Shown here: positions 7,591-16,253 of the stretch, one piece after another
Layout of the letters: the number at the start of each line of letters is the position of its first letter
Position numbering within the stretch: position 1 is the stretch's first letter
Source: Bradyrhizobium sp. LTSP885
Lineage (GTDB): Bacteria; Pseudomonadota; Alphaproteobacteria; Rhizobiales; Xanthobacteraceae
Assembly (NCBI RefSeq): GCF_000938305.1
Contig: NZ_JYMT01000043.1
Location: forward strand, 330,749 to 394,748
DNA length: 64,000 bases
Direction: 5' to 3'
Made by a program: the position numbers and the translations under genes
Notes under the pieces: model-generated
What the model was told of the DNA's origin: nothing
The model's database searches: none
Seen by the model: only the letters and a program-made list of their open reading frames with translations

Positions 7591-8478
7591 TCAACTCCGC
7601 CCAAACGCCCGCATCACATAATCGATGAACACGCGGACGCGCGGCGAGAGCTGGCGGTTGCGGGGATAGAGCAAATGCACCGGCACCGACGGCGGCCGGC
7701 AGTGCTGCAACACCTCCACCAGCGTTCCCTGCGCCAGATCGGCTTCGGCATGAAAGCGCGGCACCTGGACCAGGCCGAGGCCTAGCTTGGCTGTCGCGAG
7801 ATAACTCTCCGGTCCGGTCACCGACATCGGCGCCGGCAACGGGAATTCCTTCAGCGCGCCATCGATCACGAATTCCATCGGCCGCAACCGCCCCGTGGTC
7901 AGTGAGCGGATCCCGATCATGCGATGGCCGTCGAGCGCGAGCGGATCGGTCGGCGTACCGAAGCTCGCGAAATAGTCGGGCGTTGCGCAGGTCAGCCGGT
8001 CCAGCATCACCACCTGCCGGGCGATCATGTCGCTGTCGCGCACCTCGCCGAAGCGCAGCACGCAGTCGACACCCTCGCGAATCAGATCGATCCAGCGATC
8101 GCTCTCGCTCATCGTGATCTCGATCTCAGGATATTCGGCGAGGAAGCCGGGCAGATTCGGCAGCAGGAAGTGACGCGCCAGCGTGCCCTGTACTTCGAGC
8201 CGCAACAGTCCCTTCGGCCTCGCGCCGCCGAACGCGCCTTCGGCATCTTCGAGATCCGAGATCAGTGACAGGCAGCGCCGGTAATGCGCCTCACCGTCGA
8301 GCGTCGGGCGCACCGTGCGCGTGGTGCGTTCGAGCAGCCGGACGCCGAGCCGCGCCTCCAGCCCCTTCACCGCATCGGTCGCCGTCGAGCGCGGTAGCCC
8401 AAGATCGTCGGCGGCAAGTGAGAAGCTGCGCCGCTCCACCACGCGGGTGAACACGCGCATGGCATCAAACCGGTCCAT
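7591..8478 (-). CDS. LysR-family transcriptional regulator
   Basis: 295 aa, usual LysR length. The N-terminal winged HTH (about residues 1-60) contains RSFSLAADDLGLPRSTATDAVKGLEARLGVRLLERTTR. The periplasmic-binding-like effector domain follows. It is divergent from two SDR genes with a 120-bp gap, the classic arrangement for a LysR regulator controlling its neighbour. The effector is unknown. Confidence 0.92.
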   Translation of the reverse strand: MDRFDAMRVFTRVVERRSFSLAADDLGLPRSTATDAVKGLEARLGVRLLERTTRTVRPTLDGEAHYRRCLSLISDLEDAEGAFGGARPKGLLRLEVQGTLARHFLLPNLPGFLAEYPEIEITMSESDRWIDLIREGVDCVLRFGEVRDSDMIARQVVMLDRLTCATPDYFASFGTPTDPLALDGHRMIGIRSLTTGRLRPMEFVIDGALKEFPLPAPMSVTGPESYLATAKLGLGLVQVPRFHAEADLAQGTLVEVLQHCRPPSVPVHLLYPRNRQLSPRVRVFIDYVMRAFGRS

Positions 8479-8486
8479 CCTATTAT

Positions 8487-8531
8487 CCGAATATAGCGAA
8501 TAGTGATGTCAGAAGATGCATGATTATTCGG
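8487..8531. promoter_or_regulatory. Possible LysR binding region
   Basis: Two direct CGAATA sites (8488-8493, 8497-8502) and one inverted TATTCGG (8525-8531) cluster just upstream of the LysR start and in front of the SDR operon. Confidence 0.4.
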
Positions 8532-8598
8532 GTGATGCCAAGGCGTAGGGTCCTCCCATCGAACGCGGCGCTGCCGCTCAACTGATGGGAGACTGAAA

Positions 8599-9339
8599 AT
8601 GACCAACCAAACCAACAAGGTAGCTCTGGTGACGGGCGCCTCGCGCGGGATCGGCGCGGCGATCGCCGAGCGGCTCGCCCGGGACGGCTTCACCGTCGTG
8701 ATCAACTACTCCGGCGACGCCAAGCCGGCTGAAGCCATCGCCAGCGCGATCGAGGCGGCCGGCGGCCGGGCGCTGACGGCGAAGGCCGATGTCAGCGACG
8801 CCAACGCCGTGCGCGGCCTGTTCGATGCGGCGGAGGCGGCCTTCGGCGGCGTCGACGTGCTGGTCAACAATGCCGGCATCATGAAGCTTGCAAAAATCGC
8901 CGACAGCGACGATGCGCTGTTCGACCAGCAGATCGCCGTGAATCTCAAGGGCAGCTTCAACACCATGCGCGAGGCGGCGCGGCGGCTGCGCAATGGCGGC
9001 CGCATCGTCAATTTCTCGACCAGCGTGGTCGGCACGAAGCTTGAGAGCTACGGCATCTACGTCGCGACCAAGGCGGCGATCGAATCGCTCACCGCAATCC
9101 TGTCCAAGGAATTGCGCGGACGCGGGATCACCGTGAATGCCGTCGCCCCCGGCCCGACCGCGACCGATCTGTTCCTGAACGGCAAGTCGGACGAACTGAT
9201 CGATCGCTTCGCCAAGATGGTCCCGCTGGAGCGGCTCGGCACGCCCGACGACATCGCTTCGGTCGTGTCGTTCCTCGCCGGTCCCGACGGCGGGTGGATC
9301 AACGGCCAGACGCTGCGCGCCAATGGCGGCCTGGTCTGA
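8599..9339 (+). CDS. Short-chain dehydrogenase/reductase (FabG-like)
   Basis: 246 aa classical SDR. The NAD(P)-binding loop TGASRGIG is at residues 12-19, the NNAG motif at 90-93, catalytic Ser in the NFSTS segment (about 140), and Y154-x3-K158 in GIYVATKAA. The C-terminal NGQTLRANGG matches FabG-type enzymes, which reduce 3-oxo groups with NADPH. It is the first gene after the divergent LysR regulator and is followed 45 bp later by a second SDR. The substrate is unknown. Confidence 0.9.
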   Translation: MTNQTNKVALVTGASRGIGAAIAERLARDGFTVVINYSGDAKPAEAIASAIEAAGGRALTAKADVSDANAVRGLFDAAEAAFGGVDVLVNNAGIMKLAKIADSDDALFDQQIAVNLKGSFNTMREAARRLRNGGRIVNFSTSVVGTKLESYGIYVATKAAIESLTAILSKELRGRGITVNAVAPGPTATDLFLNGKSDELIDRFAKMVPLERLGTPDDIASVVSFLAGPDGGWINGQTLRANGGLV

Positions 9340-9384
9340 CGCCCTCAAGCACTCATTCAACCCGACATCACGAGGATATCTGTC

Positions 9385-10284
9385 ATGAAGCAAGTCATCG
9401 TCATCACCGGCGCGTCGAGCGGTTTCGGCCGGCTCACCGCCAATGCGCTCGCCAGCGCCGGTCACACCGTCTATGCATCGATGCGCCAAACCACGGGCCG
9501 CAACGCCGCAGCAGTCGCCGACGTCGAGACATTCGCAAAAGACAACAACGTCGATCTGCGCGCGCTCGAGCTCGACGTCGGTTCGCAGGCGTCAGCCGAT
9601 GCCGCGATCGCAAAAATCGTCGCCGAGCAAGGCCGTCTTGACGTCGTCATGCACAATGCCGGCCACATGGTGTTCGGCCCGGCCGAAGCTTTCACGCCCG
9701 AACAGCTCGCCGAACTCTACGACGTCAACGTGCTGTCGACCCAGCGCGTCAACCGCGCGGCGCTGCCGCAGCTGCGCAAGCAGGGCAGGGGACTCGTGGT
9801 CTGGGTGTCGAGCAGCAGCTCGGCCGGCGGCACGCCGCCCTATCTCGCGCCGTACTTCGCGGCGAAGGCCGGCATGGATGCGATGGCGGTGATTTATGCG
9901 CGCGAGCTTGCGCGCTGGGGCATTGAGACCTCGATCATCGTGCCCGGCGCCTTCACCGGCGGCACCAATCACTTCGCCCATTCCGGCCGTCCCGCCGATC
10001 AGGCGCGTATCGCCGAATACGAAGCAGGTCCCTATGCCGGGTTCGGCGAAGAGATCATGAAAGCGTTCTCGGCGATCGTGCCAGAGGATGCCGACGCATC
10101 ATTGGTCGCCGACGCGATCGTCGAGGTCGTCGGCATGCCGTTCGGCAAGCGGCCGTTCCGCGTCCATATCGATCCGACGCAGGACGGTGCCGAGGTCGCA
10201 TTCGGCGTGATCGACCGCGTTCGCAACGAGATGCTGCACCGGGTCGGCTTTTCCGACCTGCTTAAGCCGCGGGTGAACAGCTAG
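9385..10284 (+). CDS. Short-chain dehydrogenase/reductase, extended C-terminus
   Basis: 299 aa. TGASSGFG at residues 8-15 binds the cofactor, HNAG at 90-93, a run of Ser at 142-146 contains the catalytic Ser, and Y157-x3-K161 is the catalytic pair (PYFAAKAG). About 50 extra C-terminal residues set it apart from its upstream neighbour. It probably shares an operon with that SDR under the LysR regulator. It is only distantly similar to the first SDR, so it is not a recent tandem copy. Confidence 0.88.
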   Translation: MKQVIVITGASSGFGRLTANALASAGHTVYASMRQTTGRNAAAVADVETFAKDNNVDLRALELDVGSQASADAAIAKIVAEQGRLDVVMHNAGHMVFGPAEAFTPEQLAELYDVNVLSTQRVNRAALPQLRKQGRGLVVWVSSSSSAGGTPPYLAPYFAAKAGMDAMAVIYARELARWGIETSIIVPGAFTGGTNHFAHSGRPADQARIAEYEAGPYAGFGEEIMKAFSAIVPEDADASLVADAIVEVVGMPFGKRPFRVHIDPTQDGAEVAFGVIDRVRNEMLHRVGFSDLLKPRVNS

Positions 10285-10303
10285 TACCGTGCAGCTCTCT
10301 CCA

Positions 10304-10388
10304 CGTCATTGCGAGGAGCGATAGCGACGAAGCAATCCATGCCTCCGCTTGTGGTGCGATGGATTGCTTCGCTTCGCTCGCAATGACG
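10304..10388. repeat. Palindromic intergenic repeat, class 1
   Basis: Inverted ends CGTCATTGCGAG / CGCAATGACG with inner GAAGCAATCCAT / ATGGATTGCTTC. It sits between convergent operons. Confidence 0.85.
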
Positions 10389-10407
10389 GGGATAGGCTAT
10401 GCGTCTC

Positions 10408-11478
10408 TCACACCCCATTCAGCCATTGCAAAATCTCCGCATTCATCTCGCGCGGATAGCAGTGGCTGAGATCGTCGAGTTCGCGGTAGGTGACGTTAGC
10501 GCCGGCGGCCGACAGCAATTGCTGGGTCTGCCGTGCAGTCTGCACCGGAAACATCCAGTCCTGCTGGCCATGGGTGATGAAGACCGGCAACCCGCGCAGC
10601 CGGTCTGCGTCAGCCATCTCGGCCATCATCGGATGGAAAGTTGCTGCAACGGGAGCAAGATGGGTGAAGCGCGAGGCGCCGTCGAGGCCGGTGACGTAGA
10701 TGAACGTGCCGCCGTCACTCATGCCTGATAGCAGCATCCGCTTGCTGTCGATGGTCCAGCGGGAGTCGACCTCGTCGAGGATGCGGTTGAGGTTCGGCGT
10801 GTCGGTGTCGTTGCCCATCAGCGCCCAGGTCTGGCCGGTTGCGGTCGGCGCGATCAGGATGGCGCCACGGCTGCGGGCGTCACGCAGCCAGCTCCACAGG
10901 AAGCCGCGGCCGTTGCCGCTGCCGCCATGCAGCGCCACCACCAGCGGCCAGGTGCGGTCGGGCGTGTAATATTCCGGTACGTAGAGCGAGAACCCGCCGC
11001 GGCTGCCGGGCTCATTCTGCTCATGAAAGATGCCGGTGCTGTCGTTGGCGGGCGCTTCGAGCTTCGCCAGCAGCGCCGCATCCTCGCGCAATTCGGGCGC
11101 AATGAAGAATTGGCTCACTGGCGGCAGCTGCGCGACCAGCGGATAGAGTGCCTCCTGCGCCCGCGGCGCGTAGCGCAGCGCGCGGAATACGCTGACGAGA
11201 TCGCCCTGGCCGTTCTCCACCGCGCGCAGGCCCGCATAGCCCGCGAGCGCCGCGTCGCTGGCGGCCTGAAGCGCGATCTTGATGTGCGAGAATTTTTCAG
11301 GCCAGTCGGCCAGCCGCGGCCGCACCGCGTGCAGCGCCGCGTCGGGCTCGCCCGCAATCTCCATCACGCGGCCGAACTCGGGCGGGTTGAGATTGCGCGC
11401 GACATAGGACAGCGATTCCAGCGTCTGCAACAGCGGCGGCAGCACGGCCACGATGTCATCAACCACGGCCTCGCTCAT
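10408..11478 (-). CDS. Alpha/beta hydrolase, PHB-depolymerase-like C-terminal domain
   Basis: 356 aa. The first 150 residues are a helical domain without recognised motifs. The C-terminal part is an alpha/beta hydrolase: oxyanion-hole HGGSGNG at 184-190, nucleophile elbow G-M-S254-D-G, then D307 (GQQDWMFP) and H339 (DLSHCYP). This order fits the PHB depolymerase/esterase group (LpqC-like). There is no signal peptide, so it should be cytoplasmic. It starts 21 bp after an HtrA-like pseudoprotease and is probably cotranscribed with it. The substrate is unknown; an intracellular ester or polyester is plausible. Confidence 0.8.
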   Translation of the reverse strand: MSEAVVDDIVAVLPPLLQTLESLSYVARNLNPPEFGRVMEIAGEPDAALHAVRPRLADWPEKFSHIKIALQAASDAALAGYAGLRAVENGQGDLVSVFRALRYAPRAQEALYPLVAQLPPVSQFFIAPELREDAALLAKLEAPANDSTGIFHEQNEPGSRGGFSLYVPEYYTPDRTWPLVVALHGGSGNGRGFLWSWLRDARSRGAILIAPTATGQTWALMGNDTDTPNLNRILDEVDSRWTIDSKRMLLSGMSDGGTFIYVTGLDGASRFTHLAPVAATFHPMMAEMADADRLRGLPVFITHGQQDWMFPVQTARQTQQLLSAAGANVTYRELDDLSHCYPREMNAEILQWLNGV

Positions 11479-11499
11479 CGCGGCTGCCTCTCGTCTCTT

Positions 11500-12471
11500 C
11501 TAGTGCAGCCGTGGCGCCTTCAAGAGCTTGGCGCGGTCGATCGAGGTTAGCGTCACGTCGAAGGTGACGCCCTCGTGATAGACGGTCAGCGGCACATCGA
11601 CGCCGGCCGAGCCGAGCGACCAGAGTTTTCGGTAGAACTCGGTCTGGCTCGTCACCGTCTCGCCGGCGACCGCGAGGATCACGTCGCCGGTCTTCAGCTC
11701 GGCGCGCGCCGCGGGGCCCTTGCCGGCAATGCCGACCACCACGACGCGGTCGTCGATTTCGGTCGTATACATGCCGAGCCACGGCCGCGCCGGCTTGTTG
11801 ACGCGGCCGAACTTGCGCAGGTCGGTCAGCACCGGCTTCAACAGGTCGATCGGCACCACCATGTTGACGTGCTCGGCCTTGCCGCCCTTCTCGCGCTCGA
11901 GCTGCAACGAGCCGATGCCGATCAGCTCGCCGGTATTCGAGATCAGTCCGGTGCCGCCCCAGTTCGGATGCGACGGATAGGTGAAGATCGACTCGTCCAG
12001 CAGATATTCCCAGTAGCCAGCGAATTCCTGCTTGGCGGCGATCTGGCTCGCGACCGAGCGCGTGCGGCCGCCGGCGCCGCCGACGATGACGTTGTCGCCG
12101 ATCCGCGTCGCTGCCGAGGATCCGATCGGCAGCGGGTCGACGTCGAGCCGGCCGAGCGCCTGCACCAGGCCAAAGCCGGATTCGAAATCGAGGCCGAGCG
12201 CGTGGCCCTCGACCACGCGGCCGTCGCCGAGATGCAGCCAGACCGATTCGGCTTCCGTGATCAGATAGCCGATGGTCAGCACCAGCCCGTCATCGATCAG
12301 CACGCCGTTGCCGGCACGCTCGGTGCCGAGCGTCTCGGCACTGAAGGCGTCGGATGGAATGATCGAATGCAGCCCGACCACCGAGGCCAGTGCGCGATCG
12401 AGATCAAACCGATAATCTTCCGGGCGGGGCTGGAAGGCCGGCGGCACTTTCCATTCGGTCAAGGCGGGCAT
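11500..12471 (-). CDS. HtrA/S1C-fold protein with PDZ domain, catalytic triad lost
   Basis: 323 aa from the ATG at 12471; a longer upstream reading adds non-conserved sequence. The trypsin-like fold is traceable (GNGVLIDDGLVLT, LGDGRVVEGHALG, IGDNVIVGGAGG, GELIGIGS), and a PDZ domain (about 235-315) contains GPAARAELKTGDVILAVAG. At the triad positions, however, DegP-type H is Y69 (TIGYLI for TNNHVV), D is G99 (ESGFGLV for SDIAL), and S is W171 (PNWGGTG for GNSGG). No signal peptide is present. It should be a non-proteolytic, cytoplasmic scaffold or chaperone. It is the first gene of an operon with an alpha/beta hydrolase. Confidence 0.8.
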   Translation of the reverse strand: MPALTEWKVPPAFQPRPEDYRFDLDRALASVVGLHSIIPSDAFSAETLGTERAGNGVLIDDGLVLTIGYLITEAESVWLHLGDGRVVEGHALGLDFESGFGLVQALGRLDVDPLPIGSSAATRIGDNVIVGGAGGRTRSVASQIAAKQEFAGYWEYLLDESIFTYPSHPNWGGTGLISNTGELIGIGSLQLEREKGGKAEHVNMVVPIDLLKPVLTDLRKFGRVNKPARPWLGMYTTEIDDRVVVVGIAGKGPAARAELKTGDVILAVAGETVTSQTEFYRKLWSLGSAGVDVPLTVYHEGVTFDVTLTSIDRAKLLKAPRLH

Positions 12472-12615
12472 CTGAGAGGTCTCCTGGCGTGCAGCGCTGG
12501 AACCCCGATTAAATCCGAGGTTCTGCCGGCAGGGAAAGTGAAAACATATACCTCTAGCGCCCACCTGCACAGCTCATGTGGCGTGCAGACCTGCATCCCG
12601 CAAGATGAATTGAAC

Positions 12616-14133
12616 TCAATCGGCCTTCGACGACCGGCGCGCCGGCTTGATGCGGAAGGCGCGGTTCTCCTTGATCCAGGCGGCGCGCTCGTCGCGCAGC
12701 AAGGTGCGGCGGACCTTTCCGGAATCGTCGCGTGGCGCCACATTGACGCGCTCGAAACTTTCCGGATGCTTGTAGCGGCTGAGCTTGTCTTTGAGGAAAT
12801 CGCCCATCCCGTCGGCGATCGCCTGCGCGTCGGCATCGTCGGCGAGCTCGAGGATCGCGTGCACGCGCTGGCCGAATTCCGGATCGGGCAGGCCGACCAC
12901 GACGCAGGAGCGCACCTCGGGATGTTCGCTGACGGAGGCCTCGACCTCGGCGGGATAGATGTTGGCGCCGCCGCGCAGCACCATGTCGGCGAGGCGGTCG
13001 CCGAGATAGAGATAACCTTCAGTGTCGAGCCGTCCGATATCGCCGAGCGATTCCCAGCCGTCCGGCCGCCGCTTCGGTGCCGCGCCGAGATAGTGATAGG
13101 TCGAGCCGGCGCCGTCATTGGGCAGGAAATAGATCTCGCCGGTCTTCCCTGGCGCGACGTCGTTGCCGTCCTCGCCGATGATGCGCAGCTTCGCGGTCTC
13201 GCCGATCTTGCCGACCGAGCCCCTGTGCGCCAGCCATTCGACACCCGAGATCACGCAGGCGCCCTGCCGCTCGGTGCCGCCATAGAGCTCCCAGATCCGC
13301 TCCGGCCCGAGCCACTCGATCCATTTCTCCTTCAGCCATGGCGGCATCGGAGCGGCCATGTGAAACACGATCTGCAAACTGGAGACGTCGTAGCGGTTGC
13401 GCACTTCGTCGGGCAGCGCCCAGATCCGGTGCATCATGGTCGGCACGAAATTCACCCATTGCACGCGGTTGGCCTCGATCAACCGCAGCGTTTCCTCGGC
13501 GTCGAACTTCACCATGCCGGTGAGGCGCCCGCCACCGAACAGCGCGGAGTGCGACAGGATGAACGGTGCGTTGTGATAGAGCGGACCCGGATTGAGCAGC
13601 GAGGCCTCCTGCGGAATCCCGAGCAGCAGCGGTGCCGCGGTGTCGACGACGGCCGGATTGTGATCGAGGATCACCTTCGGCCGTCCGGTCGAGCCGCCGC
13701 TCGTCATCGCCTTCCAGTAGCGCGCGATCGGAGCCGTCAGCGGTTCGTCGGAAAATCCTTCCGGCGTGAAATCCACCGGCAGCGCATTCGGCGCATTCCA
13801 GTCGGCCTCGCCGCCGACCACCAGAGAAGGCTTCAGAATGTCGAGCACGGCGGCGGCCTCGCCGCGCGGCAACCGCCACGACAGCGAGGTCGGCGTCGCG
13901 CCGCATTTCCACACCGCGAAACTGGTCTCGAAGAATGCGTTGCTGTTGGGCAGTCCGATCGCGACGAAGTCACCGGGCTTGACGCCCTTGGCGGCAAAGG
14001 CCCGCGCCCGCGCATTGGCGCCGCGCTCGAGCTGCGTCCAGGTCAGAATGTCCTGGCCGTGACTGACGGCGATCGCCTCAGTGGGTTTGCGTTCGGCATA
14101 CCAGCGCGGCACGTCGGCCAGGGGGATCAGCAT
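12616..14133 (-). CDS. AMP-dependent acyl-CoA synthetase/ligase
   Basis: 505 aa adenylate-forming enzyme. Motifs in order: ATP loop TSGGSTGRPK at 144-153, YGGTE at 284-288, GDIGRLD at 364-370, GANIYPAEVE at 389-398, and the thioesterification-step lysine in DDSGKVRR (K473). It activates a carboxylic acid to acyl-AMP and then acyl-CoA. An SD is not obvious. It stands 144 bp upstream of the pseudo-HtrA gene on the same strand, so it may or may not be cotranscribed. Substrate is not determinable. Confidence 0.9.
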   Translation of the reverse strand: MLIPLADVPRWYAERKPTEAIAVSHGQDILTWTQLERGANARARAFAAKGVKPGDFVAIGLPNSNAFFETSFAVWKCGATPTSLSWRLPRGEAAAVLDILKPSLVVGGEADWNAPNALPVDFTPEGFSDEPLTAPIARYWKAMTSGGSTGRPKVILDHNPAVVDTAAPLLLGIPQEASLLNPGPLYHNAPFILSHSALFGGGRLTGMVKFDAEETLRLIEANRVQWVNFVPTMMHRIWALPDEVRNRYDVSSLQIVFHMAAPMPPWLKEKWIEWLGPERIWELYGGTERQGACVISGVEWLAHRGSVGKIGETAKLRIIGEDGNDVAPGKTGEIYFLPNDGAGSTYHYLGAAPKRRPDGWESLGDIGRLDTEGYLYLGDRLADMVLRGGANIYPAEVEASVSEHPEVRSCVVVGLPDPEFGQRVHAILELADDADAQAIADGMGDFLKDKLSRYKHPESFERVNVAPRDDSGKVRRTLLRDERAAWIKENRAFRIKPARRSSKAD

Positions 14134-14364
14134 GGGGCGTTTCCGAAGGACAGAGGCGTCTTGATGCCGCTCTTGTTGCAGGGACGTGGCCTGAGGCCAC
14201 GTGCGCCAGTCATCAACAGCGCTCGTTTCAAGTCAAGCGACGATCATCCGTACGATTGGTATCCCACTGCCGGATTTGATGAATTTGGGTTGCCTAAAAG
14301 CCGCGTCAAGATTCCGGTAAAGTTCAAGCGATCGCGCTAAGCCGGACTTTACGGGGGAGGCGGC

Positions 14365-14763
14365 ATGATGTCCGAAGCGGCTGTGTGCCGGGCGGCCAGC
14401 ATGCCCGGCGTTCAACGTCCCAAAGGGTCACGGCGGGTCACGACGATGGCGAGCAACGGGTCACGGAGCAAGGTCAGTCGGGAGCCGCGGCGCCAGCTCA
14501 ACAATCGTCCGGCCTGGATCACGGTCGACGGTGGCGCAACCGACAGCGATTGTGCCGTCGTGGACGTCTCGCCCGGTGGCGCCAAGATCGTCACCGAGGT
14601 GGAGTTCGACGTCAAGGACCGGCTCGCGCTGACGCTGCTCGCCGATCACTCCAAGCGTCACGCCTGCGAAGTGGTCTGGCGCCGCGGCAAGACCTATGGG
14701 CTGAAGTTCATCGTGGCTGAGGCGCCGGTTGAAGCGGACGCCGAGCCCGTCAGCGCGGCATAG
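14365..14763 (+). CDS. PilZ-domain protein
   Basis: 132 aa. After a basic N-terminus, REPRR gives the R-x3-R motif and DVSPGGAKI gives D-x-S-x2-G, the two c-di-GMP-binding signatures of PilZ. A beta-rich remainder ends near CEVVWRRGKTYGLKF. GGGGAGG lies 5 nt before the first of two adjacent ATGs. A later ATG (14446) would leave only the domain. It is a single gene with no obvious partner and probably a cytoplasmic c-di-GMP receptor. Confidence 0.82.
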   Translation: MMSEAAVCRAASMPGVQRPKGSRRVTTMASNGSRSKVSREPRRQLNNRPAWITVDGGATDSDCAVVDVSPGGAKIVTEVEFDVKDRLALTLLADHSKRHACEVVWRRGKTYGLKFIVAEAPVEADAEPVSAA

Positions 14764-14781
14764 TCCGACCGCGTCTTCGTC

Positions 14782-15033
14782 TCATCTTCCCGTTGTGCTA
14801 CCCGTCGTCGTACTGGGCGCCCCCGGGTTCGCCGGCGGCGCGCTGCCGCCCACGCCACCCGAAGACCCGACCCGCTGTCCCGGCTGGGCCGGCAGCGCGG
14901 TGCTGCCTGAGGGAGCGGCGCGGTCTCCCGGTCTGGGAGGCAGTGCGCTGCCTCCCGTGCCTTGCGCAAGAAGCTGAGCCGGCGCGAGCGTCAGGCCGAC
15001 GGCGATGATGACGGCGAACTTGGTCTTGAACAT
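14782..15033 (-). CDS. Small secreted Gly/Pro/Ser-rich protein
   Basis: 83 aa. The signal peptide (MFKTKFAVIIAVGLTLAPAQLLAQ, first 24 residues) is clear. The mature part is low complexity, with repeated GGSA-PP and QPGQ-type units (GGSALPPRPG, GGSAPPANPG). No family is recognised. Convergent with the PilZ gene. Confidence 0.65.
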   Translation of the reverse strand: MFKTKFAVIIAVGLTLAPAQLLAQGTGGSALPPRPGDRAAPSGSTALPAQPGQRVGSSGGVGGSAPPANPGAPSTTTGSTTGR

Positions 15034-15258
15034 TCGATTCTCCGAATTGCGACGGGAGGCCCGCGCGACAGCGACCGTCAGGTCGAGGCAGCAAGCGCGG
15101 CCATGCTTTCAACACAGCGCTAACGTCCGCTGCGCAGGTCTCGTTCCCATCGGCGGTCACAGGTTGCGGTGCAAATATTCGTGTAGCCGATGTCATCCGG
15201 CGTGCGACCACCGAGCCGTTCCAGCAGCACGTGTCTCGGTACTTATGACCCGACAAGA

Positions 15259-16152
15259 TCAGCCCCGATACCGCAGCGCCTGCACCAGCAGCGCGAAGGC
15301 CGGCGAGGATTGCCGTCGGCTCGGGTAATAGAGGTGATAGCCCGGAAACGGCGCGCACCAATCGTCCAGCACCTGGATCAGCTGGCCCTTGGCGAGCTGC
15401 GCGCGCACCCGATCCTCGGGCACATAGCCAAGCCCGAGTCCGGCCATGACAGCCTTGATCCGCAATGCACCGCTGTTGAACACCAATTGCCCGTCGACCC
15501 GCACCTTCATCGCGCGTCCGCGCTTCTCGAACTCCCAGGCGTAAATGTTGCCATGGGTCCGCATGCGGATATTGATGCAGGTGTGCTCGGTCAGGTCCTG
15601 GGGTTGCTTCGGCCGTTCCCGCCGCTTGAAATAGGACGGCGCTCCGACCACGACCATGCGGAAGTCCGGCGCGATCCGCACCGCGATCATGTCCTTGGCC
15701 ACCTGCTCGCCGAGGCGGACGCCCGCGTCATAACGCTCCGCGACGATGTCGGTGAGCGCCTCGTCGACGGTCAGCTCGACCTTGATGTCGGGATAGCGCG
15801 GCAGGAAGTTGGCCAATGCGGGCCACAGGATCGTCTCTGCCGAATGCTCGCCGCTGGTGATGCGGATGGAGCCGGCAGGTTTATCGCGCAGCTCGCCCAG
15901 CGCGACGAGCTCGGCCTCGATCTCCTCCAGGCGCGGGCCGACGCCCTGCAGCAGCCGCTGGCCGGCCTCGGTCGGCGCGACGCTGCGCGTGGTCCGGGTC
16001 AGGAGCCGCACCCCCAAGCGCTCTTCCAGGGCGCGGACGGTGTGACTGAGCGCCGACTGCGACACGCCGAGCCGCGCGGCGGCGCGGGTGAAGCTGCGTT
16101 CCCGCGCCACCGCGAGGAAGGCGATCAGGTCATTGATGTCGTGCCGTGGCAT
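15259..16152 (-). CDS. LysR-family transcriptional regulator
   Basis: 297 aa. The HTH region RSFTRAAARLGVSQSALSHTVRALEERLGVRLL (about residues 20-52) is followed by an effector-binding domain typical of the CrgA/YafC-like LysR group (SIRITSGEHSAE). It diverges from an aldo/keto reductase, and a dyad next to its own start codon fits autoregulation. It probably controls the reductase in response to an aldehyde or oxidant (inference). Confidence 0.92.
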   Translation of the reverse strand: MPRHDINDLIAFLAVARERSFTRAAARLGVSQSALSHTVRALEERLGVRLLTRTTRSVAPTEAGQRLLQGVGPRLEEIEAELVALGELRDKPAGSIRITSGEHSAETILWPALANFLPRYPDIKVELTVDEALTDIVAERYDAGVRLGEQVAKDMIAVRIAPDFRMVVVGAPSYFKRRERPKQPQDLTEHTCINIRMRTHGNIYAWEFEKRGRAMKVRVDGQLVFNSGALRIKAVMAGLGLGYVPEDRVRAQLAKGQLIQVLDDWCAPFPGYHLYYPSRRQSSPAFALLVQALRYRG

Positions 16153-16154
16153 TC

Positions 16155-16169
16155 ATGAGTCCTGCTCAT
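16155..16169. promoter_or_regulatory. LysR-type dyad ATGAG-N5-CTCAT
   Basis: A perfect 5-bp inverted repeat with T-N11-A spacing (T16156, A16168), 3 bp from the LysR start codon and 85 bp from the aldo/keto reductase start. Confidence 0.6.
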
Positions 16170-16253
16170 AAGTCCATCCCGATCTCTACGTCTAATCGCG
16201 CGCCCACGCACCCCCTAAATCCTGGCCAACAGCGATCGAAATGGAGAGACATC

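Noticed and set aside
11575..14340. 921-codon open frame on the plus strand
   Set aside because: Antisense to the pseudo-HtrA and acyl-CoA synthetase genes; no motif or signal.
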